Positions 60,214-64,000 of a stretch of 64,000 nucleotides of DNA are shown here, piece by piece. Under the pieces are notes generated by a model. It ran no database searches. It worked only from the letters and a program-made list of their open reading frames with translations, and was not told the DNA's origin. This DNA comes from Streptomyces nojiriensis. GTDB lineage: Bacteria; Actinomycetota; Actinomycetes; Streptomycetales; Streptomycetaceae. Both the position numbers and the translations under genes were made by a program. Numbering within the stretch: position 1 is the stretch's first letter; each line of letters begins with the position of its first letter. The stretch covers positions 372,001 to 436,000 of the forward strand of contig NZ_CP071139.1 in the NCBI RefSeq assembly GCF_017639205.1, in the 5' to 3' direction.

Positions 60214-61956
60214 ATGGAAAGCCCTGCCCTGGTGACCCTGGCCGCACACCCGACCACCGCCCCGCCGCTCGCCACATACGGCGCCGTACTGGGCAGCCGA
60301 CACGTTGTCCGCCTGCTCGGCGGCACCCTGATCGGGCGGCTGCCCAACTCCATGGTTCCCGTGGGGCTCGTCCTGTGGATCACCGGCGGCGGCGGGTCGC
60401 TGTCCTTCGCCGGAATGCTCGCCGCCCTCTACGGGCTGGCGTCCGGGCTCTCCCAGCCGGTCAAAGGCAGGCTGATGGACCGCTACGGTCAAACCCGTGT
60501 GTCGACACCGGCGGTGCTGCTCAACGCCGGCTCCCTGGCATCGCTCCCCTTGATCCGGGCCTGCGGGCACCCCGCGGCGGTGACCGCGGTGGTCGGGCTC
60601 GCGGGTCTGGTCACGCCACCGCTGGAGGCAGGGCTTCGGGCGCTGTGGCCGACGGTCCTCCCCGACTTGGGGCGGCGCCGAGTCGTCCAAGCCCTCGACA
60701 CTGGCTCGCAGGGACTCCTTTACATCGCCGGCCCCCTGCTCGCCTCGTGGCTGGCGACCACGCACGGGCCCGACACCGCCCTGGCCGCGACCGCCGCCCT
60801 CGGGCTGGTGGGCACGACGGTCGTCCTGACCGCCGCGCCCTCGCAGACCTGGCGCCCTGCCGCCGGGGTGACCGAACGAGGACGGCTGATGAGCGCCGGC
60901 CTGGTCCTGCTGTTCACGGCGCTGGCGGGAACGGGGTTCGCGTTCGGAGCGATGAACGTGTGGGCCGCAGGCATGGCGGGCACCCATGGGCAGGCCATGC
61001 TCTGCGGACTGCTGCCCGCCGTGTTCTCCACGGGCAGCTTCCTGGGCAGTCTGATCTACGCCCGCCGGGCGTGGCCCGGCACGACCAAATCCCAGCTCAT
61101 CACCACCAGCGCCCTGTTCCTCCTCGGTTGGATACCCCTGCTGGCCCAGCCCGGACCCCGTACGGCCTTCGCCCTCATGGCGATCCCGGGGCTGTTCTTC
61201 ACCTTGATCATCACCAACGGCTTCCACACCGTGGACTCTCTCGCCTCCGCCTCCCGCACCACCGAGGGGTACTCCTGGCTGATCCTGTCGGTCGGCACCG
61301 GGCAGGCGGCCGGAACCGCCCTCACCGCGGCCCTCGCCGCCCACCCGGATGTTCTGGCCGCGCTCCCCGCCGGCGGCGCCGCCACCGCGCTGACCGTTCT
61401 CGTCCTCGCCCGCCGCAAGCTCGGCCCAGGCCGTCGCCTCGGCCGCCACCGGCGTCCCCGACAACAAGTGCCCCGGCTGGTCGCGTTCGAGGGAATCGGT
61501 GTCGCCGCTGGCGGGAGCGGCTCGACCACTCGGCGAACCGGTTGCGGTACCGGGCGAACAGCGTCCGCCGACGCTCCGTTGAACGCAGTGGTGGCGCCCC
61601 AGGCGTCCGCGTCGCCGGGAGTGGAGAAGGGCGGTCGCACGACGGCTCCGACATCTGCGGCCCCGTCGGATCCACCACCGGTCGGCACGGCCCCGAACGG
61701 GGACGTCCGCGGCCTCGACCGTCGGCGCGCAGCGGACCGTCTTCGGGCTCGCCTGCGCGCCGGTGGCGAGGGTGGGGTCGAGGTCGACGGTGGTGACCTG
61801 CTCGTCGCCCACCAGCGCGTACGGCAGACCCCCGTCGAAGCCGGTCCCCGCGCCCAGCCCCAACACTCGTACACCGGCCGGGCCTGGTCCTGGGCCGGGG
61901 GCGGTGAGGCCGGCCAGGATGAGCATCCGGGCCACCATGGAGGGCATGGAGGCTGA
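60214..61956 (+). CDS. MFS transporter with run-on C-terminus
   Basis: From ATG 60214. Twelve membrane helices up to about residue 410: VRLLGGTLIGRLPNSMVPVG, FAGMLAALYGLASGLSQPVK, GRLMDRYGQTRVSTPAVLLN, LPLIRACGHPAAVTAVVGLA, LLYIAGPLLASWLATTHGPD, LMSAGLVLLFTALAGTGFAF, LFLLGWIPLLAQPGPRTAFA, IPGLFFTLIITNGFHTVDSL. The A-loop GRLMDRYGQTR is the MFS signature. Probably a drug or metabolite exporter. After LVLARRKLGPGRRLGRHRRP the frame continues 150 residues antisense to a decayed methyltransferase, so the native stop is lost; function may survive because all helices are present. Confidence 0.8.
   Translation: MESPALVTLAAHPTTAPPLATYGAVLGSRHVVRLLGGTLIGRLPNSMVPVGLVLWITGGGGSLSFAGMLAALYGLASGLSQPVKGRLMDRYGQTRVSTPAVLLNAGSLASLPLIRACGHPAAVTAVVGLAGLVTPPLEAGLRALWPTVLPDLGRRRVVQALDTGSQGLLYIAGPLLASWLATTHGPDTALAATAALGLVGTTVVLTAAPSQTWRPAAGVTERGRLMSAGLVLLFTALAGTGFAFGAMNVWAAGMAGTHGQAMLCGLLPAVFSTGSFLGSLIYARRAWPGTTKSQLITTSALFLLGWIPLLAQPGPRTAFALMAIPGLFFTLIITNGFHTVDSLASASRTTEGYSWLILSVGTGQAAGTALTAALAAHPDVLAALPAGGAATALTVLVLARRKLGPGRRLGRHRRPRQQVPRLVAFEGIGVAAGGSGSTTRRTGCGTGRTASADAPLNAVVAPQASASPGVEKGGRTTAPTSAAPSDPPPVGTAPNGDVRGLDRRRAADRLRARLRAGGEGGVEVDGGDLLVAHQRVRQTPVEAGPRAQPQHSYTGRAWSWAGGGEAGQDEHPGHHGGHGG
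61480..61950 (-). pseudogene. Decayed PCMT-like (protein-isoaspartate-methyltransferase-type) gene
   Basis: Minus strand: MPSMVARMLILAGLTAPGPG, then GVRVLGLGAGTGFDGGLPYA and LVGDEQVTTVDLDPTLATGA. These are the SAM-binding motifs (LGAGTG; VDLDP) of PCMT-like methyltransferases of actinomycetes. Later pieces lie in other frames (RADRWWIRRGR, AWGATTAFNGASADA). It has no complete frame and overlaps the run-on of the MFS gene from the other strand, so a deletion joined the two 3' ends. Confidence 0.6.
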
Positions 61957-62088
61957 CGTGGGCGGCGCCGCCCACGACGAATCCGTTGCGATCCGTCACC
62001 GGTCACGTCTCGACCGACCACCGGTAGGACTGCTCGTACTGTCGGCAGACCTGCCCGGACTGTCCGCGCCCGGGGCCGCGAGAAACGC

Positions 62089-62121
62089 TGACGGGGTCCC
62101 GCACGGTGCGGGACCCCGTCA
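62089..62121 (-). terminator. Terminator of the surface-protein gene
   Basis: Perfect 16-bp stem TGACGGGGTCCCGCAC, one-base centre, GTGCGGGACCCCGTCA, starting 85 bp beyond the stop at 62207. No T-run follows. Confidence 0.85.
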
Positions 62122-62206
62122 GGCGACTGCACGGGCAACGCCCAGGTCCGGGGGCAGGAACCCTACGGTCCGGTGGCGCTGGACCGGCGGGGCCGGACGT
62201 GGCCGG

Positions 62207-63700
62207 TCAGGCCGTCGTACGGCGGCGTCGGCCGGTACCGGCCACCAGCGCCGCGCCCATGGCCAGCGCCACGCCGGCGCCTCCGAGCGCCCAGCTGGTG
62301 GCCGCGTCGGCACCGGTTGCGGCGAGCTCCCCGCCGGACTCGGTGGTGGTTCCGGAGTGGCCGGTGGTGCCGGTGTCGCTGATCGGCGTCGTGGTGGTGC
62401 CGCCGTTCGGGGCGGGCCGGTTGCCGGTGTTCGTGTCCGGGGCGGCGGCCAGGATCTTCACCAGGACCGGGCGGCTCTCGCTCCGGATGTTCCCGCCGAT
62501 CTCGAGGACCGTACCGGAGGCCCGGAACTGCGCGAAGCCGAGCGGCGTATCGGCGGTGAACCGGATGCGCAGCTTGACGTCGAACGCCTTGCCCGCGGGA
62601 ACGGCGCCGCCGGCGAGGTGGTTGACGACGTAGACGCCGTCGCTGTAGCCGAGTTCCGCGCGCTCCCAGCCGTTCCTGCCGTAGACCTCGACCTCCAGCT
62701 GCTCGCCTTCCGTCGGGACCCAGTCGGGTCGGGCGAGGCTGAAGTACAGGTGGAAGTCGGCCAGGGCCGGCTTGCCGGAGTTGTCGACGTGGACGGTGAG
62801 GTCCTGCCAGGCCCCGCCCACCGCGATGCCGTCGGGCAGACCGCCGATGGTGAGCTCGGGGCCTTCGGTGACGACGGGCAGGTCGGTGTTGGGGGCCGCG
62901 CCCGTGATGGCGGTGTTGTACCAGGCCGAGGGCGAGGCGCTGGTCTTGCCGCCGACGCGGCTCCTGCCGTCGGAGGTGAGGTCGAATGCGACGACCGGGG
63001 TGTCCGCGGCGAAGCTGATCCGCACGTCGACGTCGAAGACGGCGTCGACGGCCACGGAGGCGGTCGTGGCGAGCCTGTAGTCGAGCCCGGGGCCGCGCTC
63101 CGGGCCGTGAACCAGCTTCGCCGGCTGCCAGGAGACGGACCCGTCCCCGGCGGTGACCCGCTGCTCGACCTTGACCTGCGAGGCCTTGATCTTCCCGTCC
63201 CACTGCATGACGGAGATCTCGGGCGTGTAGTTCGGAACGGCGAGGTGGCCGGTGTTGTCGACCCGCACGGTCAGCGGGGTCCAGCTGCCGTCGGCCTTGA
63301 AACCGGCCTTCGGGATCCCCCGCACGCTGACCTCGGGGCCCATGAGCATCCCGGTGGGCGGCTCCTCGTCGGGGTCCTCGGCCGCAGCGCCTGCGGCGTC
63401 CTTGGCCGGCGCCTGGGCGGCCGGGGGTACGGGCGTTCCGGCGGCCGGCGGCTGCGGGGCGGCCGGCGGTGCCACCGCGGGCCCCCCGGCCGTCGGCTCG
63501 GCCGCGGTGCCGGTGGCGGCGGGCTTCTCCGCCTCCGCCTGGGTCGTCGGCCCGGCGACCGGCGCCGAGTCGCCCTTCGGCTCGGCATCCGGCACGGTCA
63601 CGGCCGGCTGCCTCTGCTCTTCGGCCATCGCGGGCGTGGTCAGCAGGACCGGACCGACGACGGCCGCGGCCGCGACGGCGGCGATACGCTTGATCTTCAC
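62207..63700 (-). CDS. Sortase-anchored cell-surface protein (LAATG signal)
   Basis: 497 residues from GTG 63700 (the longer frame from 63775 has no ribosome site; GAGGGGG precedes 63700). Signal peptide (VKIKRIAAVAAAAVVGPVLL, cleaved after AMA), a Pro/Ala/Glu-rich stalk (residues 30-115), two beta-sandwich-like repeats (GSWTPLTVRVDNTGHLAVPN and GAWQDLTVHVDNSGKPALAD, each about 120 residues), a Thr/Gly-rich spacer, then the sorting signal ELAATGADAATSWALGGAGV, a membrane helix and RRRR. LAxTG is recognised by Streptomyces class E sortases. So the protein is anchored to peptidoglycan, probably with an adhesive role. A strong terminator follows. Confidence 0.88.
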   Translation of the reverse strand: MKIKRIAAVAAAAVVGPVLLTTPAMAEEQRQPAVTVPDAEPKGDSAPVAGPTTQAEAEKPAATGTAAEPTAGGPAVAPPAAPQPPAAGTPVPPAAQAPAKDAAGAAAEDPDEEPPTGMLMGPEVSVRGIPKAGFKADGSWTPLTVRVDNTGHLAVPNYTPEISVMQWDGKIKASQVKVEQRVTAGDGSVSWQPAKLVHGPERGPGLDYRLATTASVAVDAVFDVDVRISFAADTPVVAFDLTSDGRSRVGGKTSASPSAWYNTAITGAAPNTDLPVVTEGPELTIGGLPDGIAVGGAWQDLTVHVDNSGKPALADFHLYFSLARPDWVPTEGEQLEVEVYGRNGWERAELGYSDGVYVVNHLAGGAVPAGKAFDVKLRIRFTADTPLGFAQFRASGTVLEIGGNIRSESRPVLVKILAAAPDTNTGNRPAPNGGTTTTPISDTGTTGHSGTTTESGGELAATGADAATSWALGGAGVALAMGAALVAGTGRRRRTTA

Positions 63701-63973
63701 TTCTGGGATCCCCCTCGTTTTGAACATGCTCAGATTAGAGGGAGCAGTGGGGCGGGTGTCCGAAAATCGGATCACGGGTCGGACAAGACTTCCGGACGCT
63801 CCCGCTCCGCCCCGCGCGCACCCCCAACCACCGGACCACCGCTACGCGTCGTGCCCCTCGGGAGGCGGGCGGGGCGGGGTCCGTCCTCCGAGGTCCATTA
63901 GGGTCCATCACGGCGACCCGGCGCCCGGGCCGCGCGGCGCGGGTCGGCAACGGCCCCGGGGACAGGGGGAACC

Positions 63974-64000
63974 ATGGAGTCTTTGCTGCCCGGTGACCCG
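63974..64000 (+). CDS. Possible start of a Ser/Thr protein kinase gene, cut by the window edge
   Basis: ATG at 63974 with GGGGGA ribosome site 5 nt before; the visible residues are MESLLPGDP. Streptomyces eukaryotic-type kinases often begin M..L.PGDP..IG.Y.L, so this is a plausible start, but only nine residues are in view. The rest of 63701-63973 holds no gene. Confidence 0.35.

Noticed and set aside
61763..63901. 712-codon plus-strand frame opposite the surface protein
   Set aside because: Mirror of the Pro/Val-rich sortase-anchored protein; the start, signal and sorting sequence on the minus strand are convincing.

Overview
The window is high-GC actinobacterial DNA, almost certainly Streptomyces. 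Reasons: strong third-position GC bias, GTG/TTG starts, a mycothione reductase gene (mycothiol is an actinomycete thiol), a microbial transglutaminase of the Streptomyces mobaraensis type, a LAATG sortase signal, and DinB/maleylpyruvate-isomerase-like enzymes. No rRNA, tRNA, ribosomal or core housekeeping operon is visible. Genes are short, often change strand, and are mixed with two insertion sequences and more than ten decayed genes, which is what one expects of accessory DNA such as a linear-chromosome arm or a large plasmid.

Layout. 1-5.4 kb: a hypothetical gene whose stop codon is supplied by an IS5-family element, a membrane protein with a Gly/Cys tail, and a GH15 glycosidase. 5.4-9.2 kb: a TetR regulator divergent from a hydrolase / decayed gene / metallo-beta-lactamase-fold / hydrolase operon, with two near-identical palindromic operators between them and a strong terminator at the end. 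9.5-14.5 kb: a small three-helix protein, then a leftward block of two paralogous alpha/beta hydrolases (one frameshifted), a large LuxR/LAL ATPase regulator, and a hydrolase C-terminal relic. 14.8-18.5 kb: a shortened TPR-type gene and a 2-kb IS701-like element. That element has inverted repeats, a CTGAG target duplication and a divergent 134-codon passenger gene, and it split a host reading frame that can be rejoined by eye. 18.7-26 kb: an HxlR/RidA pair, small hypothetical genes and relics, an I66-type beta-trefoil inhibitor, and glutamate decarboxylase. 26-30 kb: a LppU-like lipoprotein-type protein, the transglutaminase zymogen, and a membrane protein. 30.8-38 kb: a WYL regulator with a DinB-type enzyme, an aldo/keto reductase, a broken beta-propeller-like gene, a cold-shock protein and several small exported or hypothetical proteins. 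38.8-45.3 kb: a secreted protein, an ABC exporter pair (DUF6297-type permease plus ATPase), a HopJ-family protein, and a mosaic HAD-fusion gene. 45.6-50 kb: a redox group (flavin reductase, mycothione reductase, YbdK-type carboxylate-amine ligase, DoxX). 50-59.5 kb: a decayed SDR, a STAS/wHTH divergent pair, a membrane spermidine-synthase-like protein, SCO6745-like/LysR, a Tat-exported amidohydrolase, and two further small genes. 59.5-64 kb: an MFS transporter with a run-on tail facing a decayed PCMT-like methyltransferase, a sortase-anchored surface protein, and a possible kinase start at the edge.

The best leads are the IS701-like element with a passenger gene; the HopJ-family protein in an actinomycete; the HAD fusion; the I66 inhibitor next to an unrecognised beta-rich protein; and the dual TetR operators. 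I do not see a clear multi-gene defence island, CRISPR array, prophage or large biosynthetic cluster. All family assignments are from motif recognition and memory, without database searches.
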